Source of the DNA: Peribacillus frigoritolerans
GTDB lineage: Bacteria; Bacillota; Bacilli; Bacillales; DSM-1321
Reading direction: 5' to 3'
NCBI RefSeq assembly: GCF_040250305.1
Contig: NZ_CP158190.1
Location: 1,644,001-1,708,000, forward strand
Length of the DNA: 64,000 nt
Shown: positions 9,055 to 18,425 of the stretch, piece after piece
Layout: every line of letters begins with the position of its first letter
Position numbering within the stretch: the stretch's first letter is position 1
Position numbers and translations under genes: made by a program
Notes under the pieces: generated by a model
Database searches by the model: none
Told to the model about the DNA's origin: nothing
The model's input: only the letters and a program-made list of their open reading frames with translations

Positions 9055-10386
9055 TTGGGGAAAAAAATCTATGTTTTAGATACGAATGTCCTGTTGCAGG
9101 ATCCGTATTCGATTTATTCATTCGAAGATAATGAAGTTGTCATCCCAGCAGTCGTATTAGAAGAATTGGATTCGAAAAAAAGGTACATGGATGAAATCGG
9201 AAGGAATGCCAGGCAAGTATCGAAATTGATCGATGGCTTTCGGGAAAATGGGAAGCTTCATCAGAGCATTCCGCTTCATAATGGAGGCAGCATAAGGATT
9301 GAACTCAACCACCGTTCATTTCATAAGCTTCAGGAAATTTTTGTGGAGAAAACGAATGATAACAGGATATTGGCAGTCGCGAAAAATTTATCTTTGGAAG
9401 AAGAGACGAAGGAAGCTGGAAAAACGGTCATTTTGGTTAGTAAAGATACTCTCGTCAGGGTTAAGGCTGATGCGATCGGTCTTGAGGCAGAGGACTTTTT
9501 AAATGACCGTGTCGTAGAACTGGACCATATTTACGCTGGGCACAAAGAAGTGTTTGTATCGATTGATAATCTGAATAAGTTTTATGAAAAAAGTTTTCTG
9601 GCACTGGAAGAACTGACAAAAGATTCATATTATCCAAATCAATTCCTGTTGATGAAGGACACGCTGGGCAGTTCAGCTTCTGCGATAGGGATTGTGGATG
9701 AAAATTGCAGGTTCGTTAAGAAATTGATGTATGAAGGGGAACATATTTGGGGAATTAAACCGAGAAATGTCCAGCAGACGATGGCCTTAGATTTGTTGCT
9801 TCGTTCGGATATCAAGCTTGTGACGCTCATTGGTAAGGCTGGGACAGGTAAGACTTTATTGGCATTGGCAACAGGATTGATGCAAACTGAAGATTTGTCA
9901 CAATATAAGAAACTTTTGGTTGCCAGGCCCATTGTTCCGGTTGGTAAAGATATTGGTTATCTGCCAGGGGAAAAAGAAGAAAAATTAAGACCATGGATGC
10001 AGCCTATTTTTGATAATCTCGAATTTTTGTTCAATACGAAAAAACCTGGTGAATTGGATGCCATTTTAGCAGGAATGAGTTCGATCGAAGTGGAGGCCCT
10101 AACCTATATCAGGGGAAGGAGCATCCCGGATCAGTTCATTATCATCGATGAAGCGCAGAACTTAACGAAACATGAGGTCAAGACCATTTTGACAAGGGTC
10201 GGGGAGCGAAGCAAAATTGTATTAATGGGAGATCCGGAGCAAATAGATCATCCGTATTTAGATGAATATAATAATGGTTTGACATATGTGGTGGAAAAAT
10301 TCAAGACCGAGCGTATTGCAGGCCATGTTAAATTGATAAAAGGGGAAAGATCTGGATTGGCCCAGCTGGCAGCTACGCTTTTATAA
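9055..10386 (+). CDS. ylaK: PIN-PhoH ATPase YlaK
   Basis: A 443-aa protein with an N-terminal PIN nuclease-like domain (motif YVLDTNVLL near residue 6, acidic residues following) fused to a PhoH ATPase domain. Walker A is GKAGTGKT near residue 260 and Walker B is FIIIDEAQN near 363. PhoH2-type proteins are reported to have RNA helicase and RNase activity; that function is taken from the family. The start is TTG at 9055, 8 nt from GGAGG at 9043-9047; an in-frame TTG/ATG-like start further upstream lacks a ribosome binding site. The length equals B. subtilis YlaK (442). Confidence 0.93.
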   Translation: MGKKIYVLDTNVLLQDPYSIYSFEDNEVVIPAVVLEELDSKKRYMDEIGRNARQVSKLIDGFRENGKLHQSIPLHNGGSIRIELNHRSFHKLQEIFVEKTNDNRILAVAKNLSLEEETKEAGKTVILVSKDTLVRVKADAIGLEAEDFLNDRVVELDHIYAGHKEVFVSIDNLNKFYEKSFLALEELTKDSYYPNQFLLMKDTLGSSASAIGIVDENCRFVKKLMYEGEHIWGIKPRNVQQTMALDLLLRSDIKLVTLIGKAGTGKTLLALATGLMQTEDLSQYKKLLVARPIVPVGKDIGYLPGEKEEKLRPWMQPIFDNLEFLFNTKKPGELDAILAGMSSIEVEALTYIRGRSIPDQFIIIDEAQNLTKHEVKTILTRVGERSKIVLMGDPEQIDHPYLDEYNNGLTYVVEKFKTERIAGHVKLIKGERSGLAQLAATLL

Positions 10387-10387
10387 T

Positions 10388-10425
10388 GCAATCGGCAAGG
10401 GATATCCCTTGCCGATTGCTCTAAA
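10388..10425. terminator. Palindromic terminator between ylaK and ylaL
   Basis: A perfect 32-bp palindrome at 10388-10419 centred on GATATC. The following T run is weak, but it lies exactly between two convergent genes. Confidence 0.65.
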
Positions 10426-10450
10426 GTTTTTGGTGAGAATGGACTAAGTC

Positions 10451-10963
10451 TTATTTAACAGTGAAAGACCGTACATTTTTTATCGGATCATTGATGTTGG
10501 AAGCGTCTCCGAAATAAATTTCCAAAGGACCGCCCTCGGATATTTTAAGCGGCTTTCCTTCCTTGGAAAAGCCCAGGAAAAATTCAAGTGCCGTTTCCAA
10601 CGGGAATGTAAGCTCCTCATCATCGGTTGTGACGATGACTTCAGTTACCCCATTTTCAGGTTCGGCATTTTTTAAAAAAGGTTCAAAAGGGATGCCGAAA
10701 GTCCCTTCCAGCAATCTTTGCTTCTCGAACTTTCGTTCCGTTTTTAATGTGGGTGGCATTATTGCGCCTTCCTGTATTTCTTTTTGCCAATGTTTGGAGG
10801 CGGCAATCGTATATTCTTCTAATTCATTGACTTGGACTCTTTCAGCGTGGAAATATGTATTTATTTCAACTTTACGGTCATCAAAAATCCATACTCCGGG
10901 ATCTAGCGTAATTGGATATTTCACTTTTCCATTTATAAATACGATGGGTTCCAAATATCTCAT
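10451..10963 (-). CDS. ylaL: YlaL-like protein, function unknown
   Basis: An acidic cytoplasmic protein of about 170 aa with no transmembrane segment. The segment EPIVFINGKVKYPITLD near the N-terminus is followed by a tryptophan-phenylalanine-rich stretch (GVWIFDDRK). Assigned to YlaL by position between ylaK and ylaN. The start is uncertain: ATG at 10963 touches the AAAGGA ribosome binding site, while a TTG four codons later has a 9-nt spacer, and an upstream ATG at 10996 has no site. The function is not known to me. Confidence 0.75.
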   Translation of the reverse strand: MRYLEPIVFINGKVKYPITLDPGVWIFDDRKVEINTYFHAERVQVNELEEYTIAASKHWQKEIQEGAIMPPTLKTERKFEKQRLLEGTFGIPFEPFLKNAEPENGVTEVIVTTDDEELTFPLETALEFFLGFSKEGKPLKISEGGPLEIYFGDASNINDPIKNVRSFTVK

Positions 10964-11175
10964 TCCTTTCTGTTGCTCTTTAATGATTATAATCAATTAT
11001 AATTGAAATGTCACATCTTCACGATGGTGAACAATTTCCATGGCTAGGTATATTCATTTGAGAGGTGATCGTGATATCTCAATGGCAAATTGTTTGTCAA
11101 TGTCCTTGCTTTTTCACAAAACTAAAGGTAGAATTTAGAGATAAGATTTAATCGCTCTGAGCGGGGGGATTTAAC

Positions 11176-11457
11176 ATGGCATCTGATATGCTTGTCAATC
11201 ATCGAGAAAAAGCTTATGCTTTATTAAAAGCAGATGCTGACAAGATTCTAAAACTGATAAAAGTTCAAATGGAAAATCTCACTATGCCTCAATGTCCTTT
11301 ATATGAAGAGGTCCTTGATACACAGATGTTCGGTCTATCAAGAGAAATTGATTTTGCCGTACGCTTAGGTTTGGTAGAGGAGACCGAGGGTAAATCCCTG
11401 TTGGAAACCCTTGAACAGGAATTGTCAGTTTTGCATGAAGCATCATTAAAAAAATAA
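11176..11457 (+). CDS. ylaN: YlaN, iron-linked regulator of Fur
   Basis: A 93-aa helical cytoplasmic protein, identical in length to B. subtilis YlaN and recognisable across its length (for example [23 protein letters not shown]). YlaN is essential or conditionally essential in B. subtilis and Staphylococcus; recent work shows it binds iron and counteracts Fur repression. GGGGGGA precedes the ATG. In B. subtilis it is followed by ftsW; here it is followed by a terminator and about 500 bp without a gene. Confidence 0.93.
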   Translation: MASDMLVNHREKAYALLKADADKILKLIKVQMENLTMPQCPLYEEVLDTQMFGLSREIDFAVRLGLVEETEGKSLLETLEQELSVLHEASLKK

Positions 11458-11472
11458 TAGATAAAACATACT

Positions 11473-11508
11473 AACTCAAACAAATCTCGATGATTGTTTG
11501 AGTTTTTT
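11473..11508 (+). terminator. Intrinsic terminator of ylaN
   Basis: Stem AACTCAAACAA (11473-11483) with TTGTTTGAGTT (11494-11504) followed by Ts. Confidence 0.88.
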
Positions 11509-12028
11509 ATTTATGTACATAATTAATTAATAGTGTTATACTATATTCAATAGTGACATACTAATTGAACCGCGGAACCTCAATTTTAGTTTTTGTATTA
11601 TTTTGAATTTTTATTTTAATATTGGTAATTTATGGTCCTGTTCCTTTGCTGCGGCATTGGAGTCTTGGTGGGAAATCAGATTTAATTCCTTGTTTTTATA
11701 TACGAATATATGCAATTTTTTATTTTTTTATTGTATTCAGTTAATTTTAGTATTATTGTTATATTAATTGAATGTTAAATCAAATTGATAATATATTATT
11801 ATAGCTAAATTTTCATTTGCTAATGGTATAGGGCTCTTTTTTATCTTTATAGAAAGTAAAAAACGAAAATATAAAATATATCGAAATAATTACATCAGCG
11901 ATAAAATGAGCTTCATCAGATTGGACTCCTTATTTGGGAAATCAATTCATGAATAAAAAGTGGTGGAAATCTTTCACGCTTTTTTTCTATATATTCAATA
12001 AAAATACATATTGATTAGGGTGGTAGCA
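11509..12028 (+). other. AT-rich intergenic region upstream of pycA
   Basis: About 520 bp with no open reading frame I would call, where B. subtilis carries ftsW. At its left end the motif TAGTGNNATACTA occurs twice, exactly 20 bp apart (11531 and 11551). The right end leads into the pycA ribosome binding site. No riboswitch or T-box is recognisable. Confidence 0.6.
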
Positions 12029-15000
12029 ATGGGGAAACGTATAGAAAAAGTACTTGCGGCAAATCGTGGGGAAATAGCGATAAGGATTTTTCGTGCATGT
12101 ACGGAATTAGACATTCACACAGTTGCAATCTATTCAAAGGAAGATTATGGTTCTTATCACAGATATAAAGCGGATGAGGCATATTTGGTCGGGGAAGGCA
12201 AAAAGCCGATTGATGCATACCTGGATATTGAAGGCATAATTGCGATTGCCAAAATGAGCGGAGTTGATGCGATTCATCCCGGTTATGGTTTCCTTTCAGA
12301 AAATATTGAATTTGCAAAACGTTGTGAGGAAGAGGGCATAATCTTCATCGGACCAGAATCAAGACACCTAGATATGTTTGGTGACAAAGTAAAAGCCAGA
12401 ACACAAGCTGAACTGGCTGATATTCCGGTTATCCCTGGTACCGATGGACCGGTGACCAGTGTTGAAGAAGTCAAGGAATTTGGTGAACAATACGGTTTTC
12501 CAATTATTATAAAAGCCTCTTTAGGCGGCGGCGGACGCGGAATGCGGATTGTCGAAAAAATCGAAGAAGTTGAAGAGGCTTATGATCGCGCAAAATCAGA
12601 AGCTAAAGCAGCTTTTGGTAATGATGAAGTCTATGTAGAGAGATTCATACAAAATCCGAAGCATATCGAAGTTCAGATTTTGGCTGATACTCATGGGAAT
12701 ATCGTCCATTTATATGAACGTGACTGTTCCGTTCAGAGACGGCATCAAAAAGTTGTGGAAGTGGCACCTTCTGTTTCCCTTACCGAAGATTTAAGGGAAA
12801 GGATTTGTGAGGCAGCCGTCAAGTTGGCGAAAAATATTGATTATGTAAACGCTGGTACGGTCGAGTTCCTTGTCGCAAATGGCGAATTTTACTTTATTGA
12901 AGTCAATCCACGGGTACAGGTTGAGCATACCATTACTGAAATGATTACGGGCATTGATATTGTTCAATCTCAAATCATGGTAGCTGAAGGCCATGAACTC
13001 CATGGCAAAAAGATCGGGATTCCCGAACAAGCAGGAATTAAAACTCATGGATATGCGATTCAATCAAGGGTGACGACTGAGGACCCATTGAATAATTTCA
13101 TGCCCGACACCGGGAAAATGATGGTTTACCGTTCTGGTGGGGGATTCGGTGTTCGTCTGGACGCAGGGAATGGGTTCCAAGGTGCGGTCATCACACCATA
13201 CTATGATTCCCTTCTCGTTAAACTTTCGACTCATGCGCTTTCATTTGAGCAGGCAGCTTCCAAAATGGTTCGTAACCTTAAGGAATTCAGGATTCGTGGT
13301 ATTAAAACAAATATCCCCTTCCTTGAAAATGTTGTAAAACATGAAAAATTCATAAATGGGGAATATGATACATCATTCATTGATACAACACCTGAATTAT
13401 TTAGCTTCCCAATCAGAAAAGACCGTGGGACAAAAATGCTTTCATATATCGGAAATGTGACCGTGAATGGATTCCCGGGAGTCGAGAAAAAGAAAAAGCC
13501 GGTTTTTGATCCAGCTCCAATTCCGAATGTTGGTGGTCTGCCGCTTATCTCTGGTACAAAAAATATACTTGAAGAGCAAGGTGCAGAGGGACTTGTCAAA
13601 TGGATCAAAGAACAGAAAGAGGTATTGATCACCGATACGACTTTCCGTGATGCACATCAATCATTACTGGCGACGAGAATCAGGTCGAAAGATATCCTTG
13701 ATATCGCTGAACCTACAGCAAAACTCCTTCCTGATTTATTTTCAATGGAAATGTGGGGCGGGGCAACTTTCGATGTCGCATATCGCTTCTTGAAAGAAGA
13801 TCCATGGGACAGGCTGTTAAGTTTCAGGAAAAAAGCTCCGAATGTCCTTTTGCAAATGCTTTTAAGGGCTTCAAATGCAGTTGGTTATAAAAATTACCCT
13901 GATAATGTCATTCGTGAATTCGTAGAGAAATCAGCGGATGCAGGCATTGATGTTTTCCGTATCTTCGATAGTTTAAACTGGGTTAAAGGAATGGAATTGG
14001 CTATTGATGCAGTCCGTCAATCCGGCAAAATTGCGGAAGCTGCCATTTGTTATACAGGGGATTTGAATGATCCATCACGCAGCAAGTATAATATCGAATA
14101 CTATAAAAATATGGCGGTGGAATTAGAACAAGCCGGTGCCCATATTTTAGCGATCAAGGATATGGCCGGCCTCTTGAAACCTGAAGCTGCTTACCGCCTT
14201 GTATCGGAACTGAAAGAATCGACATCCCTTCCGATCCATCTGCATACTCATGATACAAGCGGAAATGGAATTTACATGTATTCTAAAGCGATCGAAGCTG
14301 GTGTGGATATCGTTGATACGGCGATTGGTTCTTTAGCTGGACTGACTTCGCAGCCAAGTGTACAAACACTTCATTATGCATTGGAGGGGTCAAGCAGACA
14401 GCCTAAATTGGAAGTCGATTCACTAGAGCGTTTAGGAGAATACTGGGGAGAGGTCAGGAAATTCTATCATGACTTCGAAAGCGGCATGAATGCACCTCAT
14501 ACCGAGGTTTACAAACATGAGATGCCGGGCGGTCAATATAGTAATCTGCAGCAGCAAGCCAAAGCAGTGGGGCTGGGAGACCGCTGGCATGAAGTGAAAG
14601 AGATGTACCAGCGCGTCAATGTAATGTTCGGCGATATCGTTAAAGTAACTCCTTCATCCAAAGTTGTTGGGGATATGGCTTTATTCATGGTACAAAATAA
14701 CCTGTCTGAAGAAGATGTTCTGACAAAAGGCAAATCCATCGATTTCCCTGATTCGGTCATAGAGTTATTCGAAGGCTATCTAGGTCAGCCAGTTGGGGGA
14801 TTCCCTAAAGAGCTTCAGGAAGTTATCCTGAAAGGGAAGAAACCTATAACAGTAAGACCGGGTGAATTATTGGAAGAAGTGGACTTTGCAGCACTTAAAG
14901 AAGAATTATTCAAGGAATTGGGACGGGCAGTCACTGATTTCGATGTGCTTGCATATGCCCTATATCCAAAAGTATTCCTGGACTACAATAAAACGATTGA

Positions 15001-15466
15001 ACTGTTTGGAGATGTTTCCAACCTCGATACCGCAACTTTCTTATATGGCATGAGGCTAGGGGAAGAAATCGAAGTTGAAATTGAAAAGGGTAAAACGCTC
15101 ATCGTAAAATTGGTTTCAATCGGTCAGCCATTGGCTGATGGAACAAGGGTCGTTTATTTTGAGTTGAATGGTCAATCGCGTGAAGTGATCATCAAGGATG
15201 AAAACATTAAATCATCCGTTATATCAAAAATGAAAGCAGACCCAAAAAATAAAGAACAACTCGGTGCGACAATGCCAGGTACGGTTATTCGTGTAGTGGT
15301 CGAGAAAGGCGATCAGGTCAAGCAGGGTGATCACCTAATCATTACAGAAGCGATGAAAATGGAAACTACCGTTCAAGCACCATTCTCCGGGACCATTAAA
15401 GATATTTATGTAAAAGATGGAGAAGCGATCAGTACTGGAGACTTATTGATTGAAATAACTAAGTAA
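12029..15466 (+). CDS. pycA: Pyruvate carboxylase
   Basis: Anaplerotic biotin enzyme that carboxylates pyruvate to oxaloacetate using ATP and bicarbonate, cytoplasmic tetramer. The single chain is 1145 aa. The order is biotin carboxylase (1-450, with the ATP loop GGGGRGM), carboxyltransferase (about 530-800, entry motif TTFRDAHQSLLATR), allosteric/PC tetramerisation domain, and a C-terminal biotinyl domain with EAMKMET; the biotinylated lysine is K1110. I start at ATG 12029 behind AGGGTGGT; a TTG six codons upstream overlaps that site. It is flanked by ctaA as in B. subtilis. Confidence 0.98.
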   Translation: MGKRIEKVLAANRGEIAIRIFRACTELDIHTVAIYSKEDYGSYHRYKADEAYLVGEGKKPIDAYLDIEGIIAIAKMSGVDAIHPGYGFLSENIEFAKRCEEEGIIFIGPESRHLDMFGDKVKARTQAELADIPVIPGTDGPVTSVEEVKEFGEQYGFPIIIKASLGGGGRGMRIVEKIEEVEEAYDRAKSEAKAAFGNDEVYVERFIQNPKHIEVQILADTHGNIVHLYERDCSVQRRHQKVVEVAPSVSLTEDLRERICEAAVKLAKNIDYVNAGTVEFLVANGEFYFIEVNPRVQVEHTITEMITGIDIVQSQIMVAEGHELHGKKIGIPEQAGIKTHGYAIQSRVTTEDPLNNFMPDTGKMMVYRSGGGFGVRLDAGNGFQGAVITPYYDSLLVKLSTHALSFEQAASKMVRNLKEFRIRGIKTNIPFLENVVKHEKFINGEYDTSFIDTTPELFSFPIRKDRGTKMLSYIGNVTVNGFPGVEKKKKPVFDPAPIPNVGGLPLISGTKNILEEQGAEGLVKWIKEQKEVLITDTTFRDAHQSLLATRIRSKDILDIAEPTAKLLPDLFSMEMWGGATFDVAYRFLKEDPWDRLLSFRKKAPNVLLQMLLRASNAVGYKNYPDNVIREFVEKSADAGIDVFRIFDSLNWVKGMELAIDAVRQSGKIAEAAICYTGDLNDPSRSKYNIEYYKNMAVELEQAGAHILAIKDMAGLLKPEAAYRLVSELKESTSLPIHLHTHDTSGNGIYMYSKAIEAGVDIVDTAIGSLAGLTSQPSVQTLHYALEGSSRQPKLEVDSLERLGEYWGEVRKFYHDFESGMNAPHTEVYKHEMPGGQYSNLQQQAKAVGLGDRWHEVKEMYQRVNVMFGDIVKVTPSSKVVGDMALFMVQNNLSEEDVLTKGKSIDFPDSVIELFEGYLGQPVGGFPKELQEVILKGKKPITVRPGELLEEVDFAALKEELFKELGRAVTDFDVLAYALYPKVFLDYNKTIELFGDVSNLDTATFLYGMRLGEEIEVEIEKGKTLIVKLVSIGQPLADGTRVVYFELNGQSREVIIKDENIKSSVISKMKADPKNKEQLGATMPGTVIRVVVEKGDQVKQGDHLIITEAMKMETTVQAPFSGTIKDIYVKDGEAISTGDLLIEITK

Positions 15467-15498
15467 TCTAGCTGACTGTGACCTTGTAAACGATTTGG

Positions 15499-15547
15499 GG
15501 TATATAGGGTATGCTTGAGGTTTCAAGCTGCTCTGTACCCTCTTTTT
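15499..15547 (+). terminator. Possible terminator of pycA
   Basis: AGGGTA...GCTTGAG-GTTT-CAAGC...TACCCT forms an interrupted stem followed by CTTTTT. Weaker than the palindrome that follows. Confidence 0.45.
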
Positions 15548-15569
15548 AGGCAATGTACGGTCATCTTGA

Positions 15570-15617
15570 GACAAAACAAAAACCAACATTCCCGGGAATG
15601 TTGGTTTTTGTTTTGTC
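15570..15617. terminator. 48-bp perfect palindrome, bidirectional terminator of pycA and ctaA
   Basis: The 24 bases on either side of the centre (15593/15594, core CCCGGG) are perfectly complementary. The arms are rich in A and T at their outer parts, so either strand gives a GC core followed by T-rich sequence. It lies between the convergent genes pycA and ctaA. Confidence 0.85.
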
Positions 15618-15647
15618 CTTTTATATTATTGATTGAACAATCAGACA

Positions 15648-16634
15648 TTAACGAGCGGGTACAGTTGGTGTTATATCCTGTTCATCCTGTCCTTTGACTG
15701 TGTGCGTGGAGTTCCCTTTTTGCTTGGCTAGGGCATTTTTTTTACTTCTTGATGTCAATAGCATCAAATAGCTCATTACACCAAAAAAGCAGGCAATGAA
15801 CAATGCGTGTGTCAATGCGATATATAAGTTTTGCCTTGAGAAAATGATGAAGGCTCCAGCTGTAACCTGTAAAAATACGAGAATGAATGCAGCAATCCAA
15901 CCGCCATATAAAACTTTTTGATTTTTGTAATGTTTTTGGGCGATATAAGCCACATATGATACCCAAATGAATATAGCGCCTGCCATTGCACGGTGACCCA
16001 TCTGAATCCATTCATAAAGGTTGGATGGGAGTGCAGCGCTGTCATTTACACATAAAGGCCAATCCTTACAGATAAGACTGGATTCTGTATGCCTTACAAG
16101 AGCACCCGTATATACGACTGCCAGACAAAAAATCAATACGCCAATAATATGGAATGTCATTCGTTTGTCCACTATAAGTTTTTCGGCTTCGAACTTCTTG
16201 TCTACTTCAAAAATCAACAGTGTCAGTAAAAAGACGGAAGCAAAGGAAATGAGCGATATGCCAAAATGAAGGGCAAGGACGAAATCGGATTGTGACCAAA
16301 TGACGGCAGCGGCTCCGATCAACCCTTGCAGTAACAGAAAACCAAAAGAAAGGACGGATAAGAAACGCGCTTCACGGATATGGCCGATTTTTTTCCAAGA
16401 CATATACGATAAAATTAAAACCAAGAATCCTCCAGCACCTGAAACGAGCCGATGGGAAAGCTCAATGACCAATTCAATCGTGATTTTGTCCGGGATCAAT
16501 TGGCCATTGCACAACGGCCATGACCTGCCGCAACCCATGCCGGAATCCGTCTTCGTGACTAAAGCTCCACCAAGTAAGATGAAAAGCATTACAATCGTTG
16601 TTAAAACAGCAAACCATTTAAGAGACGATTTCAC
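15648..16634 (-). CDS. ctaA: Heme A synthase
   Basis: Membrane oxidase that converts heme O to heme A for the aa3 and caa3 oxidases. It is 328 aa, with eight hydrophobic helices and histidines in the membrane (for example [24 protein letters not shown] and LTHALF). The cysteine pair in [10 protein letters not shown] near residue 40 matches the first extracellular loop of the type found in Bacillus. The start is GTG at 16634 behind AAGGTGG; an upstream in-frame TTG/ATG has no site. The last 30 residues form a polar tail not typical of the B. subtilis enzyme (306 aa). It is divergent from ctaB. Confidence 0.95.
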   Translation of the reverse strand: MKSSLKWFAVLTTIVMLFILLGGALVTKTDSGMGCGRSWPLCNGQLIPDKITIELVIELSHRLVSGAGGFLVLILSYMSWKKIGHIREARFLSVLSFGFLLLQGLIGAAAVIWSQSDFVLALHFGISLISFASVFLLTLLIFEVDKKFEAEKLIVDKRMTFHIIGVLIFCLAVVYTGALVRHTESSLICKDWPLCVNDSAALPSNLYEWIQMGHRAMAGAIFIWVSYVAYIAQKHYKNQKVLYGGWIAAFILVFLQVTAGAFIIFSRQNLYIALTHALFIACFFGVMSYLMLLTSRSKKNALAKQKGNSTHTVKGQDEQDITPTVPAR

Positions 16635-17233
16635 TAGTAGTCCCACCTTTTTCTCTGTAGCAAATAGGATTGTTCTTAAAATTAATAATAGCATAAGATT
16701 TTTCATAATATTTGTCGAACTTCCTCGATATTACACAAAATAGAATGATTTTACAAGTTCAGTTTATATTATAGCTATTAATTAAAATGCCTGAAATAGT
16801 TGAAAGTTACAAAAGACTTTGATAGAAATAAAGGGAGTGTAAACCTTCAAGTAGGAGCAAAATAGGGAATAAGCCTAGGGGATGATGATAACAGCATACT
16901 ATTCATGTTCTTGATGAACTTCTTATAACAGCAGTAAATTATCGAGACACAAATTGGTCAAAAATTATCCGAAAAATTTTCACAAAAGCTTCCAAAAATG
17001 TGTTTTAATATATTGAAGAAATGATTTTACTAAATTTTACTGTTATTAAGCATGATATTAAGAATGATGTCTCTCGATGGATTCCATTGACAACGGTCAT
17101 TGGTAAATAATTTACTTTTTGTTTACGCTTCCTTGGTTACAAATATCAAAAAGTATGAAATAATGTTCTATAGCATATGTAAGTATTTTTTTGCATTTGC
17201 GTCTGTGCTGAATGATTTAAAGGAGGAAAACAA
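16635..17233. promoter_or_regulatory. ctaA-ctaB divergent control region
   Basis: About 600 bp between divergent genes. On the ctaA side a perfect Spo0A-box sequence TTGTCGAA lies at 16712-16719. On the ctaB side there are ResD-like words such as TTTTGTGAAA (read on the minus strand near 16978-16987). In B. subtilis this region is controlled by ResD and others; here the sites are only sequence matches. I see no gene in it. Confidence 0.4.
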
Positions 17234-18172
17234 ATGTCAGAAACAAGGGGTTTGTCAGAAGCTGTCATGGAGGACAGTAAAGCCGCCCTTCAATCGGATA
17301 TACCTGAAACAACAGCTTGGAAGGATTTTCTCGCACTTATAAAAGTGGGGATTGTCAATTCAAATATAATTACAGCTTTTACCGGCGTGTGGTTAGCTCT
17401 TCATTTTTCGGGGCTTAGCTTCTTAAGCAATCTAGATGTAGTGTTTTATACACTTGCAGGTTCGGCGCTCATTATGGCGGGATCTTGCAGTTTCAATAAT
17501 TATTATGACCGTGATATCGATCATTTAATGGAAAGAACGAAAAACCGTCCAACGGTAACTGGGAAAGTACAGCCTTCAAAGGTATTGGCATTAAGTTTCG
17601 GCTTAATTGCTGCAGGGCTGATTTTACTTGCATTGACTAATATGACAACTGCCATACTAGGTGCATTCGGCGTCTTCGCCTATGTTGTTCTATATACAAT
17701 GGTTTTCAAGCGTAGATTTGTCTCGAATACGATTATAGGCAGTATATCCGGAGCCGTGCCTCCACTTATCGGGTGGGCTGCAGTCGACCCGGGCCTTGAT
17801 AAGATCGCCTGGGTCCTGTTTGCGATCATGTTCTTGTGGCAGCCGCCTCATTTTTATGCACTAGCAATGAGGCGTGTCGAAGAATATCGTGCAGCCGGAG
17901 TACCCATGCTTCCGGTCGTAAAAGGCTTCAAGGCCGCAAAAAGGTCGATTATGCTATGGATCATCTGTTTAATGTTCGTTCCTTTCTTTTTAACTCCATT
18001 AGGAACTCCGCTAGTTATTCTTGCTGCATTATTGAGCACGGGGTGGCTTATTTTGGGAATTAAGGGGTATAAAAAGAAAGATGATGTTAAATGGGCAACA
18101 TCCATGTTTGTATATTCTTTAAATTATATGACCATTTTATTTGTAGCGATGGTTATTGTCACTCTCATCTAG
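17234..18172 (+). CDS. ctaB: Protoheme IX farnesyltransferase (heme O synthase)
   Basis: Membrane prenyltransferase of the UbiA family that attaches a farnesyl chain to heme B to make heme O, the substrate of CtaA. It is 312 aa with about nine helices. The conserved Asp-rich prenyl-diphosphate site reads NNYYDRDIDHLMERTKNRP (about residues 87-105). The start ATG has an ideal AAAGGAGG. It is separated from ctaC by 250 bp that include a strong hairpin. Confidence 0.97.
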   Translation: MSETRGLSEAVMEDSKAALQSDIPETTAWKDFLALIKVGIVNSNIITAFTGVWLALHFSGLSFLSNLDVVFYTLAGSALIMAGSCSFNNYYDRDIDHLMERTKNRPTVTGKVQPSKVLALSFGLIAAGLILLALTNMTTAILGAFGVFAYVVLYTMVFKRRFVSNTIIGSISGAVPPLIGWAAVDPGLDKIAWVLFAIMFLWQPPHFYALAMRRVEEYRAAGVPMLPVVKGFKAAKRSIMLWIICLMFVPFFLTPLGTPLVILAALLSTGWLILGIKGYKKKDDVKWATSMFVYSLNYMTILFVAMVIVTLI

Positions 18173-18184
18173 TTTTGGTTAAAA

Positions 18185-18221
18185 TAAGCTGGCGGCCTGT
18201 TCTTTTACAGGCTCCAGCTTA
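18185..18221 (+). other. Strong hairpin after ctaB lacking a T run
   Basis: TAAGCTGG and GCCTGT (18185-18200) pair with ACAGGC and CCAGCTTA (18207-18221), leaving one small internal loop. The downstream sequence is ACTGATATA, so it is not a standard intrinsic terminator; it may protect the 3' end of ctaB mRNA or attenuate read-through into ctaC. Confidence 0.5.
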
Positions 18222-18425
18222 CTGATATATATTGCACTGACCGCCACTCATACATATTAACGGAACCAACGGGGTCATACATAAGAGCGGTTACATGGAT
18301 CATCATAATAATTCCTTAGTTTAGGGATTCTTTCTTTTTAGAAATTGACATAGAGAGAATATTCGCAATTGCGCCCATTTTTATTTTTGTGAGAAAATTT
18401 TGACGAAAGAGGGGTTTCTGAAGCT

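Noticed and set aside
17100..17342. 80-codon frame before and overlapping ctaB
   Set aside because: It overlaps the start of ctaB in another frame and has no ribosome binding site.
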